A stretch of 51,594 nt of DNA from Litorilituus sp. Lineage in GTDB: Bacteria; Pseudomonadota; Gammaproteobacteria; Enterobacterales; Alteromonadaceae. The position numbers were made by a program, and so were the translations under genes. Positions 40,345-49,725 of this stretch are shown here, piece after piece (position 1 is the first letter of the stretch; each line of letters opens with the position of its first letter). The stretch lies in the NCBI GenBank assembly GCA_030754235.1, contig JASMAS010000099.1:1-51594 (forward strand), given 5' to 3'. Below the pieces are notes generated by a model. It was given only the letters and a program-made list of their open reading frames with translations, made no database searches and had not been told where the DNA came from.

Positions 40345-40836
40345 ATGTATCAGGTTATAGTCGTTTTATCACTCATTGTGCTGCTGATTTTTCCACCAAA
40401 AATTTTAGCGAAACAGCGCTGTAAATATTTATTAACTAAGCTTCATCATGTGCAAGCTTTACAGCGAAGCGGCTACTCACCTAAGCGTGGTCTTAGTTTA
40501 CGAGCGAAGGAAGATAAAGCTAGGGCTAAGTGGTGGCAATGTGAAAATAGTGGTAAAAAGAAGACGCGAAAAAAGAAAAAAACTACTAAAAACAGTAATC
40601 TTAGTTCGAAAATAAAACCTGTCGCTAGCAGTAAAATAAAGGCAGGAACTCCTTTTAAAACTACTCATACCATTGTTGTTAAATCAAAATATAAAGGAAA
40701 GAAAAAGCAAGCTTGGCAAGCTTTTTATCAACAACCTAAGCAATGTCGGTGGCCGAAAAACATCCAAACGTTTGCTTTTTGTAGCGAAGATAAACAGGCA
40801 CAAGCAGCTGATTTTGAACAGGGTTATCAAGATTAA
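40345..40836 (+). CDS. Membrane-anchored, strongly basic hypothetical protein
   Basis: No recognised family. From the ATG at 40345 the product is 163 aa: an N-terminal membrane segment (VIVVLSLIVLLIFPP, residues 4-18), a basic region, a polylysine/arginine patch at 71-79 (KKKTRKKKK) and further Lys-rich stretches to about 121, then a C-terminal part with four cysteines overall (26, 66, 134, 146) and the pattern CRWPKNIQTFAFCSED. An AAGGA ribosome-binding site lies 8 bases before this ATG. Earlier in-frame TTG (40297) and ATG (40303) fall inside the inverted repeat and are less likely. The charge suggests nucleic-acid or polyanion binding; this is inference. Divergent from the exported ligase. 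Confidence 0.75.
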   Translation: MYQVIVVLSLIVLLIFPPKILAKQRCKYLLTKLHHVQALQRSGYSPKRGLSLRAKEDKARAKWWQCENSGKKKTRKKKKTTKNSNLSSKIKPVASSKIKAGTPFKTTHTIVVKSKYKGKKKQAWQAFYQQPKQCRWPKNIQTFAFCSEDKQAQAADFEQGYQD

Positions 40837-40954
40837 TTTTTACCACTTAAAATGATTTATTCCTTGATGTAGATCTGGCTTTTCATGTTTTACATACTCT
40901 AATATGCCACTAATTTCTGAGTAAACAACACTCAATTTAAGCAGGGATAACACC

Positions 40955-41098
40955 ATGAAAGCACTAATAAGTATCACATTATTTATTATGACATTAGGCC
41001 AAGTAGCTTATGCTTATCAACATAACTTGTCTGTACTCGAGTTTGGTGCTGAATATGGAGGTGAAGAAGCCTTGAAAAGAATTAAAAATATGAGCTAA
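40955..41098 (+). CDS. Small secreted peptide, 47 aa
   Basis: A short frame with an AGGGA ribosome-binding site, ATG, and a convincing signal peptide (MKALISITLFIMTLGQVAYA, cleavage likely after AYA). The mature peptide would be only 27 residues (YQHNLSVLEFGAEYGGEEAL and onward, ending KRIKNMS). No family recognised. It could be a genuine small exported protein or the surviving 5' end of a longer gene. It lies between the basic protein and the pseudopilin genes, 118 bp after the former. Confidence 0.5.
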   Translation: MKALISITLFIMTLGQVAYAYQHNLSVLEFGAEYGGEEALKRIKNMS

Positions 41099-41166
41099 GT
41101 TGAATTAAAACTCAATAAAACCTAAGTAACACCTTAAGGGGTTATGCAATTGTCGAGTTTAAGCGG

Positions 41167-41778
41167 TTACATACAGGCAATTTCATCACCGTTTCTATCT
41201 TCATCTTTTCCATCATTATCAGTATCTGCGCTTAAATAACTTCTGCCAGAAACTGATAAACTAACCCCTCTAGATTCATCTTCTTCGTTTTTAGGGCAGT
41301 AATTAAAGCTACCGTTATTGGTAATTAATTGCCCTGAAGGCGCATATATAACACTAATATTGGCAAATTGAAGTGTATCACCTGGTTTGACACCCTCTTT
41401 AACTTTGATTAATTCATCTGGGGTAGCAAAGGAATTATTAGAAACAATATCATTTGAATCATTGGTAAAAACACTGATTTTGTTTTGCCAATTTGATGTG
41501 CAATGACCTGAATCATCCAAAGGGCAAATAGTCGTATTTTTACCTGTGTTTATTGCCATATTTCTTGCTGTTAATAATAACCGTTGTAGTTCAGTTATTT
41601 CGTTGTCTACGCGTATTTTGACCAGAAAATGATTGAGGCTAGGTAATGCGATTGTAGAAATTATCGCCACTAGCGCAATAGCAACCATTAACTCGACGAT
41701 TGTGAAACCATGCGAACTTTTTAACTTAGTAGTATTTGAAAAAGAAAATAAGTGAAAGTCCCTCTGAAAATAATTCAT
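41167..41778 (-). CDS. FimT/GspH-like minor pseudopilin (second copy)
   Basis: Type IV pilin-like protein, 203 aa. The prepilin peptidase site is G24/F25 in HGFTIVELMVAIALVAIIST, with the conserved Glu at position +5 and a long 24-residue leader. The body has the FimT/GspH pattern LQRLLLTARNMAINTGKNTTICPLD, a second Cys about eight residues later, YCPK near the C-terminal third and a terminal Cys (ACM). The tail has DTDNDGKDEDRNGDE, a DxDxDG calcium-loop-like segment. It is 90 bp downstream of its paralogue and probably in the same operon. FimT proteins are minor pilins; the Legionella one binds DNA in transformation. Confidence 0.85.
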   Translation of the reverse strand: MNYFQRDFHLFSFSNTTKLKSSHGFTIVELMVAIALVAIISTIALPSLNHFLVKIRVDNEITELQRLLLTARNMAINTGKNTTICPLDDSGHCTSNWQNKISVFTNDSNDIVSNNSFATPDELIKVKEGVKPGDTLQFANISVIYAPSGQLITNNGSFNYCPKNEEDESRGVSLSVSGRSYLSADTDNDGKDEDRNGDEIACM

Positions 41779-41868
41779 TATAGTTACTCTGTAAATACTA
41801 CTAGTAGACCTCTACTAATACCATATTATCAATAACCTCGCTAGTGCGGCCATATTCAATAGTGCACC

Positions 41869-42468
41869 CTAATTACAGGTAATGTTTTTATAGCTGCGGT
41901 TTTCATCTAGGCCATCATTATTTATGTCTGTTGACTGATACACTCTTCCTGAGCGAGCAACTATAATACCACGTGCTTTAGTTTTGTAATCTTTGGGGCA
42001 GTATCTAAAAGTTCCATTAGCTAAACCACTTAACTGCCCTGTGGGTTTAAAAGTGATTTTATTTCTTCCTTTACCGTAGATTAATATATCGTTAGGATTA
42101 ATCGCTTCTTTAATGCGAATTACTTTTTCATTGTTATGATGATCAAATATTTTATTATCATTGGTATCGATAAAAATACTTAAATCCTTATGCCATTGTG
42201 TTGTGCAGTTAAAGCGTATATCTAAAGGGCATAAAATCGCTTTTTGACCAGAGTTTATAGCGCTATTTCTTGTTATTAGTAACATGCGATGTAATTGTGA
42301 TATTTCATTATCAACGCGCATTTGAACAATAAAGCCTTGCAAACTTGTCATTGCAATTGTGGCTAATATTGAAGTTATTGATATGGATGTCATCAATTCA
42401 AGCAGTGTAAAAGCGTTAGCTTTTTTGCGACAGTGTTTTACTTTGCGAACAGGAGTGTTGTTTAGCAT
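41869..42468 (-). CDS. FimT/GspH-like minor pseudopilin (first copy)
   Basis: Paralogue of the next gene on the same strand, 199 aa. The cleavage site is ANAFTLLELMTSISITSILA, with alanine (residue 19) instead of glycine at -1, which prepilin peptidases usually tolerate, and Glu at +5. The shared segments are RVDNEISQLHRMLLITRNSAINSG, ILCPLD, FRYCPKD and the tail SGRVYQSTDINNDGLDENR ending in a Cys (ITCN). The start ATG has no good ribosome-binding site and abuts a long inverted repeat. No pilE or pilV neighbours are present, so this is an isolated pseudopilin pair. Confidence 0.85.
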   Translation of the reverse strand: MLNNTPVRKVKHCRKKANAFTLLELMTSISITSILATIAMTSLQGFIVQMRVDNEISQLHRMLLITRNSAINSGQKAILCPLDIRFNCTTQWHKDLSIFIDTNDNKIFDHHNNEKVIRIKEAINPNDILIYGKGRNKITFKPTGQLSGLANGTFRYCPKDYKTKARGIIVARSGRVYQSTDINNDGLDENRSYKNITCN

Positions 42469-42470
42469 AA

Positions 42471-42528
42471 AAAATCCATTTTATTTAACGTCCTTATGAG
42501 TTAGGTATAGTTAATAAAAATGGATTTT
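42471..42528. repeat. Long inverted repeat at the pseudopilin start
   Basis: The arm 42471-42489 (AAAATCCATTTTATTTAAC) and the arm 42510-42528 are inverse copies apart from one shifted A, around a 20-base spacer. On the pseudopilin strand the second arm ends two bases before the ATG and includes the only GGA near the start. If the arms pair in the mRNA the initiation region would be double-stranded. It may also be an operator. Confidence 0.55.
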
Positions 42529-42658
42529 GCTAGGGGCTGTTGATCTTTTAGGGTTAAATTTTGTTTGAGATAAAAGCAATTGTATCAATACCAAACAATT
42601 TGCTGTAAAAGTCATCTCTAAAGTTCAATAGCCGCTAATTACCGTTAAAAATTAAAGG

Positions 42659-43504
42659 CTATTGATCATAAATAGTGGGAATAGTCTGGCGTTTATGCTG
42701 TGTTTTTAGGTATATATTAATGATATGCGTTTTTATTTCATTGCTGAGGACTTTACCCTCGAGAAAATCGTCAAGTTGATCGTAGCTAATACCTAAAGCA
42801 TCTTCGTCAGTTTTACCAGGATCTAAACACTCTAAATCAGCTGTTGGTGCTTTTTCAACGAGGATTGATGGTGCACCTAATGCTTTAGCCAGCATTCTGA
42901 CTTGACGCTTAGAAAGACCAAAAAGTGGTGCTAAATCACAGGCTCCGTCACCCCACTTAGTGAAAAATCCGGTAATATTTTCTGCACTATGATCTGTACC
43001 TATTACCAGGCCACCGAGAATACCTGCGATATGGTATTGAGCTACCATACGAGCACGAGCTTTTACATTGCCTTTAGAGAAATCAATTTGTGCTTCTGAA
43101 GCAGATAAAAGTTTAGCTTTGTCAAGTGCATTAACCACTTGTTGATGAATACCATGAACACCATCATGTACATTGGTAGTTACGCAATGGCTTGGCTGAA
43201 TAAAGTTTATTGCTTGTTGAGCATCAGCTTCGTCAGCTTGTACACCAAAAGGTAAACGTACAGCAATAAATTGATATTTTTGAGTGGAGTTCTCACAAAA
43301 TTCTTCATTAAGTTCATTGACGGCAAGTTGTGCTAAACGACCACAAGTTGAAGAGTCAACACCACCACTAATACCTAGTACTAAATTATTAAGGCCAGAT
43401 TGTTTAAGTGTTTTCTTGATAAAGCCTATTCGACGACGTATTTCAAATTGAATATCGATTTCAGGTAAAACCTTCATCTCATCAATGATTGCTTGTTGCT
43501 CCAT
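42659..43504 (-). CDS. nadE: NH3-dependent NAD+ synthetase NadE
   Basis: Amidates nicotinate adenine dinucleotide to NAD+ using ATP and ammonia. The 281-aa protein has the PP-loop ATP-binding motif SGGVDS at residues 46-51 and the family segments [36 protein letters not shown] and [15 protein letters not shown]. No glutaminase domain is fused, so it uses free ammonia, consistent with its place divergent from glnB. The gene pair nadE/glnB is seen in other Alteromonadales. Confidence 0.96.
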   Translation of the reverse strand: MEQQAIIDEMKVLPEIDIQFEIRRRIGFIKKTLKQSGLNNLVLGISGGVDSSTCGRLAQLAVNELNEEFCENSTQKYQFIAVRLPFGVQADEADAQQAINFIQPSHCVTTNVHDGVHGIHQQVVNALDKAKLLSASEAQIDFSKGNVKARARMVAQYHIAGILGGLVIGTDHSAENITGFFTKWGDGACDLAPLFGLSKRQVRMLAKALGAPSILVEKAPTADLECLDPGKTDEDALGISYDQLDDFLEGKVLSNEIKTHIINIYLKTQHKRQTIPTIYDQ

Positions 43505-43623
43505 AAACCTTCCTAATAAAATTAAATATAACTAAAATCGTAGTTTAACAAAATAAAAGCCTTAGAGGATATTGAAAATTTATCTCAAACAGGCTGTAAT
43601 ACTCTTAATTGGCCTTAATTTAG

Positions 43624-43971
<348 letters not shown>

Positions 43972-43989
43972 TTGCCAGTAGGTATAGCT

Positions 43990-44026
43990 GAGTTACGAAG
44001 AAGCTTTTTGTGCTTCTTCGTAACTC
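43990..44026. terminator. Bidirectional hairpin between glnB and bamD
   Basis: A perfect 15-bp stem GAGTTACGAAGAAGC (43990-44004) with GCTTCTTCGTAACTC (44012-44026) around a TTTTTGT loop. The genes on both sides end here (stops at 43971 and 44054), so it can serve both. The T-tract after the 3' arm is short on either strand, which makes termination efficiency uncertain. Confidence 0.7.
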
Positions 44027-44053
44027 GACGTTTTGCTTATTTATAGCACTGGG

Positions 44054-44812
44054 TTATCTTACTAATGAATTATTAGGATAATTTGCAGCAAGAACCTGTA
44101 ACGTGTTCTTCTTCATATCTATTAGTCCTAATTTATCATAGCATTGCACCATCATTTCTAATGCTTGCTCAACTTCCGGGCTTGGTGAAAAATATTCCAC
44201 CACATAACGACCTCTATTGGCTGCTGAAGCATAAGCTTCTCGTTTAAAATAAAATTTAGCGACTGAAATTTCATATTTAGCTAAACGTGATTTAATTGAA
44301 ATCATACGCTTTCTGGCATCAGCAGCGTATTTACTCTCAGGGTATTTAGTTAAAATTCGTTTAAAATCATTAAATGCATCGTGTGATGCCGTTGGATCTC
44401 TATCTGAGCGATCTATTCCTGCTAAATCTTGGAAAAGGTTCTCTTCTGTCGATAAATTAATTAGCGCTCTCATATAGTAAACGTAATCAATGTTAGGATT
44501 TTCGGGGTTTAATCGTAAAAACCTGTCCGTTAAGGCAATTCCTTGTGCGGCATCACCCACTTTATAATAGGCATAAATTAAATCCAATTGCACTTGATGT
44601 GAAATAGGTCCATAAGGAAAGCGAGAATCAATAGCAGATAAGATCTGAATGGCTTTTTGATATAAACCATTATCAAGAGACTCTCTTGCATCCACAAATA
44701 ATGCTTGTGCAGACTTGTCAGGAACTTTATCAAGCTCAGGTTCAGAAGAGGAACATCCAGCTAATGTTATTGCTAGCAAGGTAAATAAAATTTTTTTTGT
44801 TAATTTTTCCAT
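44054..44812 (-). CDS. bamD: Outer membrane assembly lipoprotein BamD
   Basis: Essential periplasmic lipoprotein of the BAM complex that recognises unfolded outer-membrane proteins and activates BamA. The 252-aa protein has a type II signal peptide with lipobox LAGC (Cys20) and five TPR-like helical pairs (e.g. ALFVDARESLDNGLYQKAIQ and FPYGPISHQVQLDLIYAYYK). It is divergent from rluD, the same arrangement as in E. coli and other gammaproteobacteria. Confidence 0.96.
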   Translation of the reverse strand: MEKLTKKILFTLLAITLAGCSSSEPELDKVPDKSAQALFVDARESLDNGLYQKAIQILSAIDSRFPYGPISHQVQLDLIYAYYKVGDAAQGIALTDRFLRLNPENPNIDYVYYMRALINLSTEENLFQDLAGIDRSDRDPTASHDAFNDFKRILTKYPESKYAADARKRMISIKSRLAKYEISVAKFYFKREAYASAANRGRYVVEYFSPSPEVEQALEMMVQCYDKLGLIDMKKNTLQVLAANYPNNSLVR

Positions 44813-44976
44813 AGAAATTGCAGTTAAGCCTATATATACGGTATTTGAAGTTAAATAAGTATGAAAGCCCCTTATAAAAAGGGTAAAATGATCTCATATA
44901 CTTGGTGCAACGATGATGTAAGCATTCTAACCTAGCACTTTCGCTTGCACAATGTTAAAAAATCAAAGAGAGTTTA

Positions 44977-45951
44977 ATGGCTGAAATTATTCAACATAAA
45001 GATATTGTTCCTCAATCATGTTTAGGTAAACGCTTAGACCAGACAATTGCGCAAATGTTTCCTGATTATTCCCGTTCTCGCTTAAAAGAATGGATTTTAT
45101 CAGGATGTGTTACGGTCAATGGTGAGGTGTTAACACGCGCACGTGAAAAAATGTATGGCGGAGAAGTTATCACTATTGATGCACAAGTGGAAGCAGAACA
45201 ACGTTTTGAAGCACAAGATATCGCCTTAAATATTGTTTATGAAGATGATGATATTTTAGTTATTAACAAGCCCGCAGGTTTAGTGGTTCACCCTGGGGCA
45301 GGTAACCCAGATGGCACTGTGCTTAATGCTTTGCTGCACCATTGCCCTGAATTAGATGTGGTACCACGAGCAGGTATTGTTCATCGTTTAGATAAAGATA
45401 CAACAGGCTTGATGGTTGTAGCTAAAACTATTGCAGCACAAACCAATCTTGTTGAAGCACTGCAATTAAGAGAAATAACGCGTGAATATGAGGCGGTTGC
45501 CAATGGCTTAATGACAGCGGGTGGCTTAGTTGATGAGCCTATTGGGCGACATGCAACCAAACGTACTCATATGGCAGTTACTTTTTCAGGTCGACCTTCT
45601 GTTACTCATTATCGTGTATTAGAAAAGTACCGTTTACATACGCGTTTGCGCTTACGTCTTGAAACAGGGCGAACTCATCAAATTCGTGTGCATATGGCGC
45701 ATATTACCCATCCGTTGGTTGGCGATCCTGTTTATGGTGGGCGCCCTAGACCACCTAAAAATGCCACGCCTGAGTTATTAGACAAATTACGCGGCTTTAA
45801 ACGTCAAGCATTACATGCTGCTATGCTCTCTTTATATCACCCGATTACAGGCGAATTAATGACATGGCATGCAGACTTACCTGAAGACTTTGTTGAATTA
45901 GTTGAAATATTACAACAAGATACTTTGCTTAATGCAAAAGAAGAATACTAA
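44977..45951 (+). CDS. rluD: 23S rRNA pseudouridine synthase RluD
   Basis: Makes pseudouridines 1911, 1915 and 1917 in helix 69 of 23S rRNA. The 324-aa protein has an N-terminal S4 RNA-binding domain (GKRLDQTIAQMFPDYSRSRLKEWI, about 17-75) and a catalytic domain with Asp139 in VHRLDKDTTGLMV, the same number as the E. coli catalytic residue. RLETGRTHQIRVHMAHITHP confirms the RluA/C/D group. It overlaps the next gene by 20 bp and is divergent from bamD. Confidence 0.96.
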   Translation: MAEIIQHKDIVPQSCLGKRLDQTIAQMFPDYSRSRLKEWILSGCVTVNGEVLTRAREKMYGGEVITIDAQVEAEQRFEAQDIALNIVYEDDDILVINKPAGLVVHPGAGNPDGTVLNALLHHCPELDVVPRAGIVHRLDKDTTGLMVVAKTIAAQTNLVEALQLREITREYEAVANGLMTAGGLVDEPIGRHATKRTHMAVTFSGRPSVTHYRVLEKYRLHTRLRLRLETGRTHQIRVHMAHITHPLVGDPVYGGRPRPPKNATPELLDKLRGFKRQALHAAMLSLYHPITGELMTWHADLPEDFVELVEILQQDTLLNAKEEY

Positions 45952-46753
45952 ACCTCAATGCCGAGCAACAAATTCAGCTATTGAATTTGTTGCTTTTCAT
46001 CAAACAAAAAAAATACCACTCGAAACTTCTTTATTGGAACAAAAAGTACTAGCAATGCAAACGAGACGGCGATCTCCTTTTGCTGTAGATAGCGCTGCTA
46101 GTTCTCCCTATCAGGGATTTAATTTGGGTCTACATGTTGGTGATAAACCTGAATTAGTTAATAAAAATAGACAGTACCTAGAAGAGCTATTACCTGAACA
46201 CACTACTATTCAATGGCTAGATCAAGTGCATAGTAATAAGGTAGCTCATATTCATCATGTTTCACCACGGCCCATCACGGCAGATGCGGCAATAACTACC
46301 AATAAGAAAGTCTGTTTAGCTGTGATGACAGCAGATTGTTTACCTATATTATTGTCAGCAAAGCAAGGCGATGAAATTGCGGCAATTCACGGTGGATGGA
46401 AGCCGCTTGCGGGTAATATTATTGCTAATACTTTAAATAAAATGGATACGTCTGCTGTTGAGCTATATGCTTGGTTAGGCCCTTGTATTGGTAACACAGT
46501 TTTTGAGGTCGGTGAAGAAGTAAGAACAGCTTTTATTAGCCAAGATTCATCCTTATCTCAAGCCTTTGTTGCTAAATCGCACGGTAAATTTCTCGCTGAT
46601 TTATCCATGATTGCTCAAATTCAACTAGCGCACCTAGGTGTTAAGCAAATAAAGGTGCAATCACAATGCACTTTTTTAAATAGCGATAAATATTATTCTT
46701 ATCGGAAAAAAGCGGTTACAGGCCGTATGGCCAGTTTAATTTGCTTTCGTTAA
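45932..46753 (+). CDS. pgeF: Peptidoglycan editing factor PgeF (YfiH)
   Basis: Laccase-domain multicopper-oxidoreductase-like protein (DUF152) that in E. coli removes mis-incorporated serine from UDP-MurNAc precursors. From the ATG at 45932 it has 273 aa. The metal-binding triad is His100 in QVHSN, Cys136 in MTADCLP and His153 in AIHGGWKPLAGN; the RMAS near the C-terminus is typical. The frame is open upstream to a TTG at 45902, deep inside rluD, so the N-terminus is uncertain. The first 35 residues before the conserved core are longer than in E. coli. Confidence 0.9.
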   Translation: MQKKNTKPQCRATNSAIEFVAFHQTKKIPLETSLLEQKVLAMQTRRRSPFAVDSAASSPYQGFNLGLHVGDKPELVNKNRQYLEELLPEHTTIQWLDQVHSNKVAHIHHVSPRPITADAAITTNKKVCLAVMTADCLPILLSAKQGDEIAAIHGGWKPLAGNIIANTLNKMDTSAVELYAWLGPCIGNTVFEVGEEVRTAFISQDSSLSQAFVAKSHGKFLADLSMIAQIQLAHLGVKQIKVQSQCTFLNSDKYYSYRKKAVTGRMASLICFR

Positions 46754-46805
46754 ATTTTTAATGGAATGTTTATTGTTTATAAAGCAATCTAGTAAAATTT
46801 TTTGC

Positions 46806-46834
46806 TATTGAAAAATAGCTAAACAGTCCTAATG
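46806..46834 (+). promoter_or_regulatory. Possible heat-shock (sigma-32-like) promoter of clpB
   Basis: TATTGAA at 46806-46812 followed 14 bases later by TCCTAATG at 46827-46834 partly resembles the sigma-32 pattern (CTTGAA and CCCCATNT). The -10 part matches poorly. It is 97 bp before clpB, a heat-shock gene, which is the main reason to note it. Confidence 0.25.
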
Positions 46835-46930
46835 TTATAAATAGTTAATTTATAAACCCAGTGCTATTTTTTACTAGTTGTACCAGTTGTATTAATTAAT
46901 GTACTTTACATTAATAGCAGGAGAGTATTT

Positions 46931-49501
46931 ATGCGTTTAGATAGATTTACTCAATCATTTCAAGAATCCATTGCTGATGCGCAATCATTAGCTTTAGGTC
47001 GAGATCATCAATTTATTGAGCCCGTTCATTTGATGATGGCGCTACTAAATCAAAATGGAAATACAGTGATTCCCTTGCTCAAAAGCGCAGGTGTTGATGT
47101 ACATACACTCAGAGTAAAGGTTGAGCAAGTACTAGACTCATTAGCGCAAGTAACAGACTCAGCAGGTGATGTTCAGCTATCATCAGCTTCTGGCAAACTC
47201 TTTAATTTATGTGATAAACATACCCAAAAAATGTCTGATAAGTATATTTCATCAGAAATGTTTTTATTAGCAGCCATTGAAGATAAAGGTGCTTTAGGAA
47301 AAATATTAGCATCGCTTGGAGCTAATGAAGAACGAATAAAATCGGCTATTGTGCATGTGCGAGGAGGGCAAAAAGTTGACGATCAAAATGCGGAAGATGT
47401 ACGTCTTGCATTACAAAAATTTACCGTTGACTTAACTGAGCGTGCCGAGCAGGGTAAGTTAGATCCTGTTATTGGTAGAGATGATGAAATTCGCAGAACT
47501 TTGCAAGTATTACAACGTCGCACTAAAAATAACCCGGTATTAATTGGTCAGCCAGGGGTAGGTAAAACCGCCATTGTAGAGGGCTTAGCACAGCGCATTG
47601 TTGACCATGAAGTACCTGAGGGATTAAAAAACAAGCGGGTGTTATCCCTTGATATGGGCACTTTAGTTGCCGGAGCAAAATATCGAGGAGAGTTTGAAGA
47701 GCGCTTAAAGGCTGTACTCAATGAATTAGCGCAAAAAGAAGGGCAGGTGATTTTATTTATTGATGAGCTACATACTATGGTAGGTGCTGGAAAATCTGAT
47801 GGTGCGATGGATGCAGGTAATATGCTAAAACCAGCATTGGCACGAGGAGATTTACATTGTGTTGGCGCTACGACACTAGATGAATATCGTCAATATATTG
47901 AAAAAGATGCTGCTTTAGAGCGACGCTTTCAAAAAGTATTAGTCGATGAACCCAGTGTTGAAGATACCATTGCTATTTTACGCGGCTTAAAAGAACGTTA
48001 TGAGCTCCATCACTCCGTTAATATTACCGACCCTGCTATTGTGGCCGCGGCTTCATTATCACATCGCTATATCAGTGATAGACAGCTTCCTGATAAAGCT
48101 ATTGATTTAATAGATGAAGCAGCGTCAAGTATTCGACTGCAAATGGACTCAAAGCCCGAAGATCTCGACAGGCTTGAGCGTCGTCTAATTCAGTTAAAAT
48201 TAGAGCAAAGGGCACTGGGCAAAGACTCAGATGACGCCAGTAAAAAACGTTTAGCTGAAATTTCTGAAAAAATCACACAAAAACAGCAGCAGTATGATGA
48301 GCTAGATGAAGTATGGACAACTGAAAAAGCAGCACTATATGGTACTCAAACTATTAAAGAAGAATTAGAGCAAGCTCGAATTGACTTAGAATCAGCTCGA
48401 CGAAGTGGCGATTTGAACCGAATGTCTGAGTTGCAATACGGTAAGTTACCAGAGTTAGAAAAACAGTTAGATTTAGCGACCCAAGCTGAAATGCAAGACA
48501 TGAGTTTGCTTGCTAACAAAGTCACTGATGTTGAAATAGCCGATGTATTAAGCCGTGCTACAGGGATCCCCGTCGCAAAAATGTTAGAGCATGAACGTGA
48601 AAAATTATTGCATATGGAAGATGAACTTCATCAACGAGTGATTGGTCAAGCAGAAGCAGTAACCTCAGTGTCTAATGCCATTAGACGCTCTAGAGCTGGC
48701 CTTGCCGATCCAAACCAGCCTATTGGTTCTTTTTTATTTTTAGGTCCAACAGGTGTAGGTAAAACGGAGCTCACTAAAGCGCTGGCATATTTTTTATTTG
48801 ATAGTGAAGACTCCCTTATCCGTATAGATATGTCTGAGTTCATGGAAAAACACTCTGTAGCTCGTTTAGTTGGTGCCCCTCCTGGGTATGTCGGTTATGA
48901 AGAGGGTGGTTACTTAACAGAAGCTGTACGCAGAAAACCTTACTCAGTTATTCTACTGGATGAAGTTGAAAAAGCTCATAGTGATGTTTTTAATATATTA
49001 CTGCAGGTGCTAGATGATGGACGCCTAACTGATGGCCAAGGGCGTACAGTTGATTTTAAAAATACCGTGATCATAATGACTTCAAATATTGGTTCAGATA
49101 TCATCCAAAATTTTAGTGATGATAGTCAATATCAACAAATGAAAACACAGGTGATGACAGATATATCTCATCACTTTAAGCCTGAGTTTATCAATCGAAT
49201 TGATGAGTCAGTTGTCTTCCATCCATTGGCAGCAGAGCAAATTGAACAAATAGCAAATATACAAATGCAAAAATTGTCTAAGCGATTGATAGAGCAAGAG
49301 TTAACTTTAACGGTTACACCACTGGCATTATCATTAATTGCGCAAGCTGGCTTTGATCCTATCTTTGGTGCTAGACCATTAAAACGGGCTATTCAGCAAG
49401 GAGTAGAAAATCCATTAGCGCAAAAACTATTAGCAGGAGAGTATAATCCTAGCACGACAATTAAACTTGAAGTGGAAAATAATGCCTTAGTTTTTAAGTA
49501 G
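46931..49501 (+). CDS. clpB: Protein disaggregase ClpB
   Basis: Hexameric AAA+ disaggregase that, with DnaK/DnaJ/GrpE, threads proteins out of aggregates. The 856-aa protein has the N-terminal Clp_N repeats (1-145), AAA-1 (Walker A GQPGVGKT, Walker [15 protein letters not shown]), the long coiled-coil middle domain (about 410-525, e.g. [18 protein letters not shown] [19 protein letters not shown]), and AAA-2 ([33 protein letters not shown] pore loop). The middle domain distinguishes it from ClpA. A good AGGAG ribosome-binding site precedes the ATG. It is the third gene of rluD-pgeF-clpB, as in E. coli, but after a 177-bp gap that probably carries its own promoter. Confidence 0.97.
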   Translation: MRLDRFTQSFQESIADAQSLALGRDHQFIEPVHLMMALLNQNGNTVIPLLKSAGVDVHTLRVKVEQVLDSLAQVTDSAGDVQLSSASGKLFNLCDKHTQKMSDKYISSEMFLLAAIEDKGALGKILASLGANEERIKSAIVHVRGGQKVDDQNAEDVRLALQKFTVDLTERAEQGKLDPVIGRDDEIRRTLQVLQRRTKNNPVLIGQPGVGKTAIVEGLAQRIVDHEVPEGLKNKRVLSLDMGTLVAGAKYRGEFEERLKAVLNELAQKEGQVILFIDELHTMVGAGKSDGAMDAGNMLKPALARGDLHCVGATTLDEYRQYIEKDAALERRFQKVLVDEPSVEDTIAILRGLKERYELHHSVNITDPAIVAAASLSHRYISDRQLPDKAIDLIDEAASSIRLQMDSKPEDLDRLERRLIQLKLEQRALGKDSDDASKKRLAEISEKITQKQQQYDELDEVWTTEKAALYGTQTIKEELEQARIDLESARRSGDLNRMSELQYGKLPELEKQLDLATQAEMQDMSLLANKVTDVEIADVLSRATGIPVAKMLEHEREKLLHMEDELHQRVIGQAEAVTSVSNAIRRSRAGLADPNQPIGSFLFLGPTGVGKTELTKALAYFLFDSEDSLIRIDMSEFMEKHSVARLVGAPPGYVGYEEGGYLTEAVRRKPYSVILLDEVEKAHSDVFNILLQVLDDGRLTDGQGRTVDFKNTVIIMTSNIGSDIIQNFSDDSQYQQMKTQVMTDISHHFKPEFINRIDESVVFHPLAAEQIEQIANIQMQKLSKRLIEQELTLTVTPLALSLIAQAGFDPIFGARPLKRAIQQGVENPLAQKLLAGEYNPSTTIKLEVENNALVFK

Positions 49502-49725
49502 CAAACATAGGAGTTGTTGCTAATTATGAATAATATTCTTTATTCTGACATTCGTGTCAATCGCTAATTTAGCTCACTCGGATACGAACCTAATAATGTG
49601 AATAACCTAAAAGTTATCCAATTGCTAATAATAATTTAAGTATCAGAGCACTTTAACTGTAAATTCAACTTGTGGTAAATTAGTAACATATATAATTAGC
49701 CGTTAACTCGTATAGCCAATATTTT

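Noticed and set aside
49530..49562. clpB terminator at TGACA-TTCG-TGTCA
   Set aside because: A five-pair stem with a stable loop but no T-tract; too weak to call.
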